64,000 nt of DNA from Hysterangium stoloniferum (taxonomy: Eukaryota; Basidiomycota; Agaricomycetes; Hysterangiales; Hysterangiaceae): positions 33,438 to 97,437 of the forward strand of contig WHVD01000245.1 in NCBI GenBank assembly GCA_015178975.1. The letters are read 5' to 3'. The translations under genes and the position numbers were made by a program. Within the stretch, counting starts at the first letter, position 1. Each line of letters starts with the position of its first letter. The notes under the pieces were generated by a model that was given only the letters and a program-made list of their open reading frames with translations, did no database searches and was not told where the DNA came from. Positions 24,140 to 35,310 of this stretch are shown piece after piece.

Positions 24140-25600
24140 GCACCCTCTCTCTTTCCTCCAGGTGATGCGTGTACTCTTTCCTTCTCCCTCCGTCCTGTGC
24201 TAATCCACCTCCTCTCTCTTTCCTCCAGTGAGTGTGTGTACTATTTCCTTCTCTCTCTGTCCTCCTCTGATTGACCTCTTCTCTCTTTTGTCCAGCTGGT
24301 GCGTGTACCATTTCCTCTTTCTTTGTCCTCTGATCATCCTCCTCTCTTTCCTCCAGGTGCGTGTACTGTTTCCTTCTCTCTCCATCCTCCACTCATCAGG
24401 ACCCTCTCTCTTTCCTCCAGCCGGTGCGTCTGCCATTTCCTTCTTCCTCTGTCCTGCACTGATTTGCCTCCTCTCTCTTTCCTCCAGCCGGTGCGCATTC
24501 CATTTCCCTCTCTCTCTGTCCTCTTCTGATTGGCTCCCTCTCTTTCCTCCAGCCGGTGTGCATTCCCTTTCCCTCTCTCTGTCCTCTTCTGATTGGCCCC
24601 CTCTCTTTCCTCCAGCATTATCCCCTTCTCTTTCCTCCAGCCAGTGCGCACTCCCTTTCCCCTCTCTTTGTCCTCCTCTGATTCTCCCCCTCTCTTTACT
24701 CCAGCCAGTGTGTCTACCATTTCCTTCTTCCTCTGTTCTGCGCTGATTTGCCTCCTCTCTCTTTCCTCCAGCTGGTGTGCGTTCCATTTCCCTCTCTCTC
24801 TGTCCTCTTCTGATTGGCCCCCTCTCTTTCCTCCAGCCGGTGCGTGTACTGCTCCTTCTCCCTTTGTCCTCCTCTCTCGTTCCTCCAGCCGGTGTGTGTA
24901 CTGCTCTTTCTCCCTCTGTCCTCCTCTCTCTTTCCTCCAGCCAGTGCATGTACCGTTTCCTCCTCCCTTTGTCCTCCTCTGATCGGCCTCCTCTCTCTGT
25001 CCTCCAGGAGGTGTGTGTACCGTTTCCTTCTCCCTTTGTCCTCCTCTGATCGGCCTCCTCTCTTTCCTCCAGGAGGTGTGTGTACTGTTTCATTCTCCCT
25101 TTGTCCTCCTCTGATTGGCCTCCTCTCTCTTTCCTCCAGGAGGTGCGTGTACCATTTCCTTCTCCCTTCATCCTCCTCTCTCTTTTCTCCACGAGATGTG
25201 TCCCCTTTCCTCCTCCCTCCGTCCTGCTCTGATTCACCTCCTCTCTCTTTCCTCCAGCGAGTGCGTGTACTATTTCCTTCTCTCTCCATCCTACTCTGAT
25301 CGGCCCTCCCTCTTCCCTCCAGGTGGTTTGTGTACCCTTCCTTCTCTTTTTGTCCTGCCCTGATTGGCCTCCATTCTCTTTCCTCCAGCCAGTGCATGTT
25401 CCTCTGATTGGCCTCCTCTCTTTCCTGCAGTGTGTGTCTACCATTTCCTTCTTCCACCATCCTCCTCTGACCAGCCCTCTCTTTCCTCCAGGTTGTGTGT
25501 GTACCCTTTCTTCAGTGAGTGTGTACTATTTCCTTCTCTCTTTGTCCAGCTGCTGTGTGTACTGTTTCCTTCTTCCTCCGTCCCCCTCTGATCAGCCTCA
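24140..25600 (+). repeat. Pyrimidine-rich satellite, unit B'
   Basis: This is the same roughly 65-bp CTCTTTCCTCCAG...GTGYGTGTAC unit as in B, with about twenty copies. Frames as long as 414 codons are open on the opposite strand (24200-25444), but they consist wholly of repeat and several frames are open in parallel. Confidence 0.85.
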
Positions 25601-25689
25601 ATAAAATCAGAATAATTCAAATAAAATATAATAAATGAATATAAAATGTTTTAAAATAAAATAAATTGAAATGAAAAACAATAAAATAA

Positions 25690-25775
25690 AATAAAATTCA
25701 ATACATTGAAATAAAATTCAATACATTGAAATAAAATTCAATACATTGAAATAAAATTCAATACATTGAAATAAA
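25690..25775 (+). repeat. 20-bp AT-rich repeat (AAATAAAATTCAATACATTG)
   Basis: Four near-perfect tandem copies lie in the AT-rich spacer of B'. Unit B has only the unexpanded sequence, so this is a local expansion specific to B'. Confidence 0.85.
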
Positions 25776-25825
25776 ATACATAAATTGAGTGACCACAGTA
25801 ATTACTTGCAGTTGAGAGTTTTAAC

Positions 25826-25950
25826 CACTCCATTTGTAACCATTGTTTCCTTTTGTAACCATTGTCTCCTTTGTAACCATTGTTTCCTGTGTAACTGTTG
25901 TTTCCTTTTGTAACCATTGTCTCCTTTGTAACCGTTGTTTCCTTTTGGGG
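25826..25950 (+). repeat. Degenerate 18-bp minisatellite in B'
   Basis: About seven copies of a TTTGTAACCATTGTTTCC-like unit correspond to 15541-15880 in unit B. Confidence 0.7.
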
Positions 25951-25974
25951 CTGTGGCTCCCATTTGTGACTGAT

Positions 25975-26335
25975 GTTTCTGTTCTTAGAACACTTTCTGT
26001 TCTTAGAACACTTTCTGTTCTTAGAACACTTTCTGTTCTTAGAACACTTTCTGTTCTTAGAACACTTTCTGTTCTTAGAACACTTTCTGTTCTTACAACA
26101 CTTTCTGTTCTTACAACACTTTCTGTTCTTAGAACACTTTCCGCTCTTACAACACTTTCCATCCTCTGAACACTTTCCGCTCTTAGAACACTTTCCATCC
26201 TCTGAACACTTTCCACTCTTAGAACACATTCCGTTCTCTGAACAAGTTCCGTTCTCTGAACAGGTTCCGTTCTCTGAACAGGTTCCATTCTCTAAACAGG
26301 TTCCGTTCTCTAAACACATTCCGTTCAAACAATGA
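25975..26335 (+). repeat. 18-bp array (GTTCTTAGAACACTTTCT) in B'
   Basis: About nineteen units with an 18-bp period are near-perfect for the first eight copies and then diverge (GTTCTTACAACACTTTCT, CCATCCTCTGAACACTTT, CTCTGAACAGGTTCCGTT). The core TTCTTAGAA is itself a short palindrome. Position and period match the perfect array of unit B but the unit differs. Confidence 0.9.
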
Positions 26336-26337
26336 GT

Positions 26338-26431
26338 CTCAGAAATACTTAAAAGTTGTCGATGTGGGGGGGTTTGCGGGGCAAAGCCCCCCAACAAGCT
26401 GGAGCCCGCAGCGAAGTTGTGGGGCTGGTCG
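26338..26431 (+). repeat. Truncated Helitron 3' cassette, unit B'
   Basis: GAGTCTCAGAAATACTTAAA and the first G/C palindrome are present. Homology ends at TGTGGGGCTGGTC, before the second hairpin. Confidence 0.65.
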
Positions 26432-26868
26432 TGTAATGTATTCATGGATTCTCTTAGATAGCTCAATAAATGCTATAGTGTCACAGAGCTTCAACAACAA
26501 AACAAGCAAAGGTCCAGTAATTTAAATACTGATAGATTAATGAGCTGCGCTATGAAGCTTAAACAACTCAAATCAATGCTTATTTTGATTATTGAAAGGT
26601 TCAATAGAACTGTGTATGACTCTTTTAGCAAATAAAAGAACTATTCCTTGAGAATAGGGGCTGGAAGCTGAATATATGCGCAGTAACTTGGCAGAGACTT
26701 GATATAAGAGCTTCGGATTCTTGTATGCTTATTTGTAACTATTAATAGTTATTTAACAAGGTGTTAAATAATTTATTAATAGAGAAAATAATATGTATTG
26801 GATTATCTGAGTGCTTGTACTTGATTAATTCAATAAACTTAGGGCTGGGCCTTGAGTAATCTAGTATT
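26432..26868. other. No gene recognised
   Basis: AT-rich unique sequence. I see no continuation of the NmrA-like pseudogene that flanks the other side of the Helitron array. Confidence 0.4.
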
Positions 26869-27160
26869 GGCAGGGATTTCAGTAAGGATACTTAGATCAT
26901 GGTGCCCTTGGCAAGTTTCTACGCAAGTATCTTACGCTGCCAAAACTGGGAAGACTAGTTCAAGACAGTGCTGATTTAGCGAGGTAGGGATACTTCAATC
27001 ATTGAATATACTGGAAATACTCATGTCTGAGTCGTAGACCTACATATCTGCCTCAAATTCGGAGAAGAGTGACAGTGGTTTTAGAGAGTTTCCCGATATT
27101 TTCTTTCAGGAGCGGCAAAGGTCACACTATCAGGCTTATGACATTCTTGGCTTCGGCCTC
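26869..27160 (+). pseudogene. Family X fragment, exon 2 end and exon 3 start
   Basis: The plus strand encodes FLRKYLTLPKLGRLVQDSAD, then a donor-like AGGTAGGG and a TCGTAG acceptor, then the exon 3 start. It corresponds to LRKHLTLPRLGRLVQE in the copies at 46.5 and 52.7 kb. The fragment breaks off at about 27160, where exon 1 appears in the opposite orientation. Confidence 0.6.
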
Positions 27161-27161
27161 A

Positions 27162-27389
27162 TTATACCTTACTCACCCACTCGTCAACCCAAATCTCTAT
27201 ATGGTTTGCAGACAGATGTATGTGCTGCTCATCATCGGGAGCCCGATAACATAAATTATGACCAGGTTCGTTACATCCCCATCGTTCTCGAAGCTTCTCC
27301 CTGAATATCTCTCTCATCCAAGTCTTAATGATCTGGTCCCATCGCTCTGAACTCCATACACCTGTATATACAATTAGGTATGACCTCAT
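27162..27389 (-). pseudogene. Family X exon 1 fragment (inverted)
   Basis: The minus strand encodes REIFREKLRERWGCNEPGHN followed by LCYRAPDDEQHIHL and WVDEWVSKV. It is clearly homologous to exon 1 at 52044 and 46000. It is inverted relative to the adjoining exon 2/3 piece, so this locus is a rearranged copy. The function of the family is unknown. Confidence 0.6.
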
Positions 27390-28010
27390 ATCTCGTGTTG
27401 CAACTGTATAGATTCAACTGGTTAACATCATGTGATAGTTATTATTAGATAGTTCCTGAGCAGATAGTCTTACAAATCAGTGCACAGACCATCTAGTACA
27501 GTATATAGTTAGTCCAGTTGAGGGGTAGAAACCTCAACTGGAAGCCCAGCTATATCACCGGTTTATATTCTCCACCGCTCTATCTAAGTTACTTAGTACC
27601 TAGATAGAGAGTCTCAAACTGTGATTCCCCGGCTTGCAGTTTATCCTAATACATTCAGGTATTGGATGATGAAAAAACGGCATAAACCGATAGGTGATTG
27701 TGGTAAGCACACATACCTTGATATGGGTAGGCTACGTTTCCAGTCACATGTTCATTACACACGACTACAAGACTCTACTTGACTCAACAATGGCAACTAC
27801 TGTATCGCAAGATGACTGGCTCACCGTTAGGGCTATCCTACCATTTTGCAACACTTACCTGTGATTCCTTTTGCAAGATAATGATGGATGGATCGGTAGG
27901 TCTTGCTCACACTGCGCCTGTAAAATGTGTAAGTCTACAATTACTTTCTACTTATTTTATCTCTCTTATTATTAATGATCTAGTTAAGGACATGTCTTTG
28001 ATGCAGCAAT
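27390..28010. other. No gene recognised
   Basis: Short frames only. The sequence just before 28010 may belong to the 5' part of the next gene, but I cannot define an exon. Confidence 0.35.
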
Positions 28011-30193
28011 GACCAACACAAGGTATTTCTTTGGGGTCACTGCTGTCCATTCCGGCATGAACGAGGCTCTAAAGCCAAGAAAACCATGGAATTGAAGGCT
28101 GGGCCCCTCACTACATTTCCAAATGGTGTAACTATGAAAACTACTGCTCTACCAGCTGTTCAAAGCCCCCCTCGAGTTTTGTCCATTCGCAAGGTGATGC
28201 TTCACCTCCCACCTCTTTCCCAGCCTTATGCCACGAGTGAAAAACCGTCAAAGATGCTGCAAAACCTCGAAATCCAATCACCAACAGAACCAGCATCCCC
28301 CCCCCCCCCCTTGCAAATCCTGCACCCCCCAGTACCGTCCCTCGATTTGATACCCCACTATCCTCACCACCCACCCAAATGGACGATTCAGCATTTGTTC
28401 TTGATCTGTACCTCCAAAAACCCCCCTCTCCACCAAAAATAATGCCAGTTGCATTCCCTGCCAAGCAAAGTAGTGGGAGTACTAGGACTATAGCCCTGGA
28501 TGGAGTGTGTGGTGAGCTGGCAGAGGATATTATGCACAACATCATTGTAGGTACAGCTGGTGGCCAAAAACACACTCATACACCATCCTTCGACAGTCCC
28601 AGGCAAGGAGAGATAGGATCTGGAGCAGGAGCTGATGGTGAGATAAGGAAGCATGCAAAAAAGGTCAGTTCACTCTGCGTCTTTACTACACTTTAGCTAA
28701 TGTTCCAACAGGGATCAGCTTACATAGTCCCAGCCATTAAGACATATATTAATGAAGATACTGATCGCACAATACCTATGCAAAATCAACATGGACCTTA
28801 ATGATCAAGGTAAGTATATTTTAAATTCCATTAGATGGTCTACTGACGTCTGCCCACTTGGTAGTGTCGTCAACTTTCAGAGCTAACTGGGGCATATGTT
28901 GTGACATTGTGTTACAACCGGACAATCCCGCCGGACTCTGGGTACTAACCTGTACGCCATCACACCCTACACGCACCAATTGTCTGTTTATAGGATTTCC
29001 TGCCCGGACTCCGTTACGTCAAGACTTGTTATATGTATGTTCGACCTCATTACGACACATATCAGTCACTGGACTTCCCCTGGACTCCGTCTCTGTCTAT
29101 GTCCGCCTTCGTCCCATGCATCAGTCACCGGACCCCACTCAGAATCCTGTTACTGCTCTAATCGAGCCCCGTTCCCATTTTAGTCAAATGACCTGTCACG
29201 ATTTAGGACTCCGCTCCCACTCCGTTTCCCATTATGGGTTATGCTTTGTCACGATTCGGACTCCGCTCTGTTCCATTCCATTCCTAACACCAAACTTGGT
29301 GTTTATTATTCCCGTTTTATGTTTTGTTAGTTTCGTTTTGTCATTACTGGATTTGGTATGTCATTCACTCCACGGTCTATATAAACTGGCAGATGTTGTA
29401 CATACAATCCAGTCAGAAAATTAGCTTAGATTCCCCAGTAATCTAATACATTTTCCACTCTAAAACCCTACTTGATTCACACCACTCTCACTAGTTGGAG
29501 CCCACAGGCTCTGGTGTATCAATCTCTCTCACCAGTCTCAACTCACAACCCACAACCTCCGACTTATGACTCATGACCCACAACCCCTACCCGGACTCCC
29601 CGGGATTCCTGTCTGCCTGTCTGAAATTGGACAACACGATCTAGCGAGGGTGCAGCCTATAAGCTGAAGCCAAGTCCTACCAGATATCCTGCGGGTTTCT
29701 CCGGAGACCCGCCCTGTATGTATCCTAACACATTGGTTTCCCAGTATGTTATTCTTATGTTCATTCCATCTGAGTGATATGTCCTGTAGCTGATGCTTTT
29801 TTAAGTCCAGAAAGCCTTGGACGAGGAGCTTCGAAATTTTTTGTTTCAGATATTCTTAAAACGGATCAAGACAATGTGAGAGATATCAAGGAAAATATGG
29901 ATGCTCTTGGGAGAATATTCATACACACTTGTGATGAACAACACTCTGGAGCACTCAAGTGGATCACAGAACATCATGAGAGGGCAGAAAAAGCTGAACA
30001 AGAAAAGGTATGACTGCAAGCAGAATGGGACAGAGTGGAATGGGAGAAGGAATGGGCACAGGCAGAAAAGAAAAGAGCAAACCGGGAGAAGGAGCAGGCA
30101 GAAGCTGTACTTGAGAGGAAGGAACAGGAACGAATGGAGCTTTTGCGTCAATTGGAGGAATTACATGCATCTATTTCAAAAAATGTTATATAA
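28011..30193 (+). pseudogene. Coiled-coil gene split by an LTR, convergent with the KDZ gene
   Basis: Recognisable exons lie on both sides of a solo LTR. Upstream, about 28379-28660 encodes MDDSAFVLDLYLQKPPSPPK and a segment with ALDGVCGELAEDIMHNII, followed by an intron (about 28661-28711) and GSAYIVPAIKTYINEDTDRT. Downstream, 29790-30193 encodes FLSPESLGRGASKFF and then a long charged helix rich in Glu, Lys and Arg (EKEWAQAEKKRANREKEQAE), a likely coiled coil. A TGA at 30011-30013 and a TAA at 28800 break the frame. The stop at 30193 lies only 14 bp from the end of the convergent KDZ/CxC gene, so both may have belonged to one transposon. I know no function for the family. Confidence 0.45.
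28910..29730 (+). mobile_element. Solo LTR, 821 bp, with 5-bp target duplication
   Basis: It begins TGTTACAACCGG and ends CCTAACA, as LTRs begin TG and end CA. It is flanked by perfect direct repeats CATTG at 28905-28909 and 29731-29735. A TATA-like TCTATATAAAC lies at about 29377-29387. It is homologous to the two LTRs at 54.6-56.1 kb, next to a Gypsy pol remnant, so a Gypsy origin is likely. The lone LTR with matching duplications is the expected product of LTR-LTR recombination. Confidence 0.85.
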
Positions 30194-32453
30194 ATCCATA
30201 TAATTTCTACTTTTGTTTTATATTTTCCAAAGTAAGAGTTCGACATCTATTCATCACCTCCATGTATACCTTGAGATATTGGATAGCATGGTGCTGTGTC
30301 ATATAGCTGACACTCTTGCAAATCTTAGCCGCTCCTGAATTACCAATTTCAGCTGCACTTGTATTAACTGATTGTAGGAGGGGATCATATTGCATAACAA
30401 AGCTGGCAGCACTTGCTTTGCTACATTTTGTGTGATCAGCAGTGTGAAATTCGTCAATTACAAACCATGTGTTGCAAAAAAAGGATGGTTCACGAATAAG
30501 GCAGTAGGAAGCCAGTTGGCAAGCAAAATCATAGACAATAATTTTGGGAGCAATAGGCCAGTGTGTGTATATTGCAGAGAAGACATAATTTCAGCCCTCA
30601 GCTGTGGGAATAATGTGGAATCCAAGACAAATCAAATGATGGCACCAGAGGACCATTAGACCACCAGTCAGGCCTGCCTTTTTATATTTATTGTAATACT
30701 TTCCACATTCTGTGTCTGTCTTGTTCATCTTCTCTTCAGTTAGACCATCATCCATAATATTGGGATAGTGGGGATGAATTCGGACTGGGGGCTTTCCATA
30801 GCAGCTACCTGTGATTCGCCAGTCTAGGTTTTCTAAATTAACATTGGCAGGTGGAACTTCATGACTTGAAAGATTGTTATAAACTTCAAGACACCATGAT
30901 CCTAACCATCCAATGAGATTACAGAGTACCTCAGGATAGGATCCACCCCCAAATGCATGAATCACATTTCCAATTGCAGGGCACCAGAGAGGTAAATGTG
31001 CAGGGGCTAATAATCTCTTGTCCTTGAACTCCATGAGAAGTGAAATTGAAGATAAAGGAACCAATTGTAAAACAATGTCATCAGCAGCAATCTGATGACA
31101 CCATGATTAAAAAACATTGTCACAGTATCACATAAATATTCAGTGACTTACTTGTTTGAGCAGTTCTTGTGTGGGAACTAGAATTTTATTATCTGATAAT
31201 GTTAAATAGAGTTCCAGGAATTCTGTGAGTGGGGGAACCATCTTGTGTTGCTCAGCAGTCATGTTGAGGTATTGTGGTGGATATTTGAATGATATTATGT
31301 TCCAAACAACTTTTCGGAGTGCTAGTGATACCAATGTAGACTTTGAACCTGTTTTGAGAGAAACAGTTGAAATGATTGGATTTCTCTCTGATACCATGGT
31401 TGGTGGGCAAAGACCTGACATTGTCTTGTTGGATGAATAACCAATACTAACACCATCAGCAATAACAACATCAGGATATGGCCCACAGATAGGACATTTC
31501 ATTCCTGAAGCCAGCACCTGAAGATCTGTAAATGCAAACCAGACCCTTGTGAAGGTCTCACCAGAACAGAATGAGACTGGGGAGTTGGAGCTTATGTAGA
31601 GTCTGCGTGTATTTGTGACAAAGGCAACAAAGGGATTTTCACATGTTGTGAAGACATTTGTGTACTGGTTTAACAATTCATGTGTAAATCCAAATGAATT
31701 GTTCCAATTGAATATTCCCATAGAGCCTAGGTCAGAGCCATAAAGTCTTCGGCTGTGTTTGCAAGAAATGCATTTTGATACTTGAATAGTCCATTCATAC
31801 CCACATTGTAAGCCAAATATGATAAAGTTCTGCTTGAAAGTAGGAAGAGTTTGATCTGTAAAAAATGCTCCACAATGGCATTTGGCTGTATTGTATTATC
31901 AAGTGGAAAATAAGATGCAGGCAGTTCACTGGGTTGAGTTTCATAAACAAGTTCATCAGAAGGAAGCCTTGCCCATTGAGGGACTGGAATTGGCAAGTGT
32001 GAGATAGGATTTTTTACAAATCCAGGGACTTGGCAAACAGTTATATTTTCCTCACTGTCACCAGTTGGTGGGAAGGAACCCACTTCATGAATGGATTCTA
32101 TGAATGTTCCTGTAGAATCTTTAATTCTGGCACCTGCAGCATATTATTGGGCCTGACTTTTATGGTGACAGCCTCCACATGTTGTGCATGACCTACAATG
32201 CCAGTATCCTTCATGTGTAAGACAGACAATAACACATTTGCCACCAGTCTTGAGCATATCAGGGGAACCCCGCACAGAAAAAATAAACCAATCCCTTTGG
32301 GTACCTTCTTTTAAAAGATATGCTAATGGAAACTGGACCTCAGAGACAGGCCTAATGCTCATAATGTGGTGCAGATGCCTTGATAATACCAGTGTATGTA
32401 TACAATCATCAACTGGGCAGTCACACAAGAGAGAGGCTTGAGAGGGGGAAGTA

Positions 32454-34057
32454 CAGTGACTCACAAAACCTTTCCAATATTTGGAGTTTGCATATTGGCA
32501 AACTGCTACCAGGGGAGAAAAAATAGTAAAAAATATCAAAAATTCATACTTGATAGCTAAACATGTATAGAATCATGGCCTAGAATATTATTACATAATA
32601 TGTATTTTTGGGCATGCTAAAAATAGTTTAGTCAGGCCTACTCATTGGAAAGGTTTTGTGGCTGATGATTATGATGCAATATATACTATATTTTAATACT
32701 TGGTATACCCTCCCTTGGCTTTTATGACTGCCTCAACCCTCCTTGGCATGCTTTCAATTAACTTCTGACACTCAGAAGCTGGTATATCTTCCCACTCCTT
32801 CTCTATCCTCTCCCACAACTCCAGAATCCCACTTGGTGCAGTGTCATACTGTCACAGCTTTCTCTTCAAGTAATCCCATAGATGCTCAATTGGATTGAGG
32901 TCTGGGGATTGGGCAGGCCATGGTAGGACAGTCATTCCATTATTTTCAAACCATTCCTTTGCCTTTTTGCAGGTATGTTTTGGATCATTATCCTGCTGAA
33001 AGATGATTTTAGCAGGGTCCAACTGGTAATACCTGATGCTGTTTTGGAGGTCTTCATCCAAGATGCTTCTGTAAAGTTCCCCATCCATTCTACCCTCAAT
33101 CCTGGTGGCATATCCCACACCCTCCCACATGAAGCACCCCCAAACCATGGCTGATCCTCCACCAAACTTCACTGTCCCTTGAACAAGCCTCTCATTCAGG
33201 CCTTCCCCAGTCTTTTTCCATGCCCATTTCCTCCCATCTGAGCCAAGGTGATTTATTTTAGTCTCATCAGACCACACAACCCTCCTCCAGTCATCTAAAG
33301 TCCAGTGCTGGTGGGCCAAAGCAAAGTCAAGCCTCTCCTTCATATGTCTCTTGGACAAAAGTGGCTTCTTCTTCTTCACAACTGCTTTCATCCCTGCTTT
33401 CATCAAGCTCCTCCGAACTGTCTCAGCTGAAATAGGGTTGTTGGTGATGGTCTGAAGTTTCTGGGCTATGTCCACTGCAGTTTCAGCCTTTCCAGATGTG
33501 ATTAGATGGACTGCATGATGGATGTTGGTAGCAGAGAGCTTCTTGGGATGACCTCCAGTTGATTTGGGAAGGGTAGGAAGGTGCTTAGAGTGAAGTCTGG
33601 AGATAGTACCAATGCCAAAACCAGTGATTGAGGTAATGGATGGAGTGGAATGGCCAGCTTCAAGTAGAGAGATAATATATTGTTGTTGAGCAGGAGAGAG
33701 GGAGTGCATGATGGATTGCTGGGAATGTGAAGAGACAGTAATATCAAAATTGACTAGAGATCAACAAGTCATGTGACCATATTGAATAGAATCAACAAAG
33801 ACATGTGATTTGGCCAGTTTATATAGTATATATTGTATCAAAATCATCAGCCACAAGACCTTTCCAATGAGTAGGCCTGACTAAACTATTTGTAGCATAC
33901 CCAAAATGCATATTATGTAATAATACTCTAGACCATGATTCTATACATGTTTAGCTATCCAGTGTGAATTTTTGAAATTTGTTGCTATTTTCTCTCCCCT
34001 GGTAGCAGTCTGCCAATATACAAACTCCAAACATTGGAAAGGTTTTGTGAGTCACTG
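32454..34057 (-). mobile_element. Tc1/mariner element with long inverted repeats
   Basis: The 1,604-bp element is bounded by CAGTGACTCACAAAACC at 32454 and its complement ending CACTG at 34057. TA target duplications lie at 32452-32453 and 34058-34059. The inverted repeats run about 240 bp (32454-32690 and 33820-34057) with scattered mismatches, unusually long for Tc1 itself but known in the superfamily. It carries one transposase gene and sits in exon 2 of the KDZ/CxC gene. Removing it and one TA restores a continuous frame from WYVQYPP into TSPSQASLLCDC. Confidence 0.9.
32693..33709 (-). pseudogene. Tc1-type DD34E transposase, one premature stop
   Basis: The frame starts at 33709 and would end at 32693-32695 (338 residues, the usual Tc1 length) but for a TGA at 32852-32854, after YLKRKL. 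It has an N-terminal helix-turn-helix region (about residues 1-120) including GHPKKLSA, then the catalytic core: first Asp in VVWSDETKIN, second Asp in IIFQQDNDPKHT, and Glu in SPDLNPIEHLWDY. By my count 34 residues separate the last two, hence DD34E. The enzyme cuts and pastes at TA sites. The stop falls after the catalytic Glu and removes about 52 C-terminal residues. A CGA-to-TGA change would explain it. Otherwise the gene looks intact, so the insertion is fairly young. Confidence 0.9.
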
Positions 34058-34774
34058 TAGGTGGGTATTGCACATACCAGTAACAATCTGTCTTATTTAA
34101 ATATCAGTATTATGGGGAGACTATATTGCAAAAAGTAAATACCTTTAAAACCTGTAGCTTTTTATCCCAATCTTGAAGTACAAAGGTTGACTGATCAAGG
34201 TGGATTAGCCCTTCATCCACTATACAGCAATTCCAGTAAATATCTATTTCTTCCAATAGATCCTCCAGATCCTGATATAATTCTGGTGCAGATGGTGCAG
34301 TACACTCATCATCACAATTAGAGGTTGGGATGGTCATATTTGGTTCTGGACTGGTGGTTCTAGAAGGGTGGACATCCTGCCCACCATGAGATATGGGAAT
34401 ATTGCTTCCTATCCTACATCGTTTTGACCTGCTGTATACCTCCCAACCTATTTTCTGTTTTTGTTTGGAAGATGAATGAGGCCGTTCTTTGTAACTGAAG
34501 GCAGTTTGTCCTGTGGAACAACCTGTATATTAATGTTTATAGATGGCAAAGGAAGTTGCAACATAGTGTTTGGTGATTGATTCACCACTTCCAAGTCTAT
34601 TTCGAATGTTTTATTTGTTCTTTTTTTCTGCTTCTTTTTGTGCGTATGCATTATGAAAGGGTGGGAGGATAAGGATGTCACAGCACTGCTGTTTTCGGGT
34701 ATTACCAATGGTCAATATCGGAGTTGGTTATGTGCTGTTTTAGTATCAGCAGCTGACCCTCACTATGTTTCAGC

Positions 34775-35310
34775 TTACCAAAGGTCCCTTACATAATGCT
34801 GTTGGTAGAATGTTTTGACCTTCAGTCTGGCTAACGACTTCATTAGCATGTCAGCAGGATTATGGTCCGTGGATACATAGTGGATCAACACCAGCCTGCT
34901 TATTAGCAACTGGGCGAATAAAGTGGTATTGAATATCAATGTGTTTGGTACATTCGTCATTTTTGACAATTGGTATGGTGGATTGATTATCCCAATAGAT
35001 TGTGATGGGGCGAGTAAGCGGCTGAGCAATTTTGGCTATAAATGCTCGTATCCATAGGGCCTCCTTCGTAGCATGAGTCGCAGCTATATATTCCACCTCC
35101 ATCATTGATACCGCGATGATAGGTTGCTTTTTCGAGCTCCATGAGACGGCGCCTCCATCTATGGTAAAGATATACCCCGAGATTGAGTGCCTATGTTCTT
35201 GCGAGCCCCAATCTGCATCGGTGTAACCCTTGAGTGCATTCTGTGAGTCATTTTTTCTATCTCTGAATACCAACCACTGATCTATTGGCCTTTCCCTACA
35301 TTCTGTCCTG
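34775..35310 (-). pseudogene. Copia retrotransposon RNase H remnant
   Basis: The minus strand encodes GYTDADWGSQEH, SISGYIFTIDGGAVSWSSKK and VEYIAATHATKEALWI, which are hallmark motifs of the Ty1/Copia RNase H domain. HYVSTDHNPADMLMKSL follows in a shifted frame near 34880. Reverse transcriptase, integrase and LTRs are not visible; the 5' side ends in unrelated sequence at about 35310. Confidence 0.8.

Larger units (their letters stand above)
23969..26431 (+). mobile_element. Non-autonomous Helitron unit B', 3' truncated
   Basis: The unit starts TCCAATAAGTGAAAGTAGC directly after the end of A'. The interior repeats the order seen in B: 15-bp copies, pyrimidine satellite, AT-rich spacer, TTTGTAACC array and 18-bp array. 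The 3' cassette stops after TGTGGGGCTGGTC, so the second hairpin and the CTTG end are missing. The break at about 26431 marks either a deletion or an aberrant termination. Confidence 0.65.
30207..34480 (-). pseudogene. KDZ-type transposon gene with CxC5/CxC6-like cysteine clusters, disrupted
   Basis: The minus-strand order is: an N-terminal acidic exon (to 34143), a 51-bp intron 34092-34142, a CxC5-like cluster LLCDCPVDDC...YWHCRSCTTCGGCH (about 32450-32160), QVPGFVKNPISHLP, YTNVFTTCENPFVAFV, a CxC6-like region CPICGPYPDVVIADGVSIGY (about 31490), an intron at about 31085-31147, and GLTGGLMVLWCHHLICLGFH. A KDZ-like C-terminus then carries VYDFACQLASYC, FHTADHTKC and a Glu in NTSAAEIGNSG, ending at 30207. 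These match CxC domains associated with Kyakuja-Dileera-Zisupton transposases. Lesions: TAA 32144-32146, a frame change at about 31727, TGA 30591-30593 and the Tc1 insertion in exon 2. The true start may lie upstream; 34448-34708 also has an open frame. Confidence 0.7.

Noticed and set aside
24200-25444. 414-codon open frame (minus), and similar long frames at 13425-14039, 13679-15142 and 24714-25460
   Set aside because: They consist wholly of tandem repeats, and several frames on both strands are open at once.
28141-28575. 144-codon minus-strand frame
   Set aside because: It is antisense to the proline-rich exon of the coiled-coil gene and shows no motif of its own.
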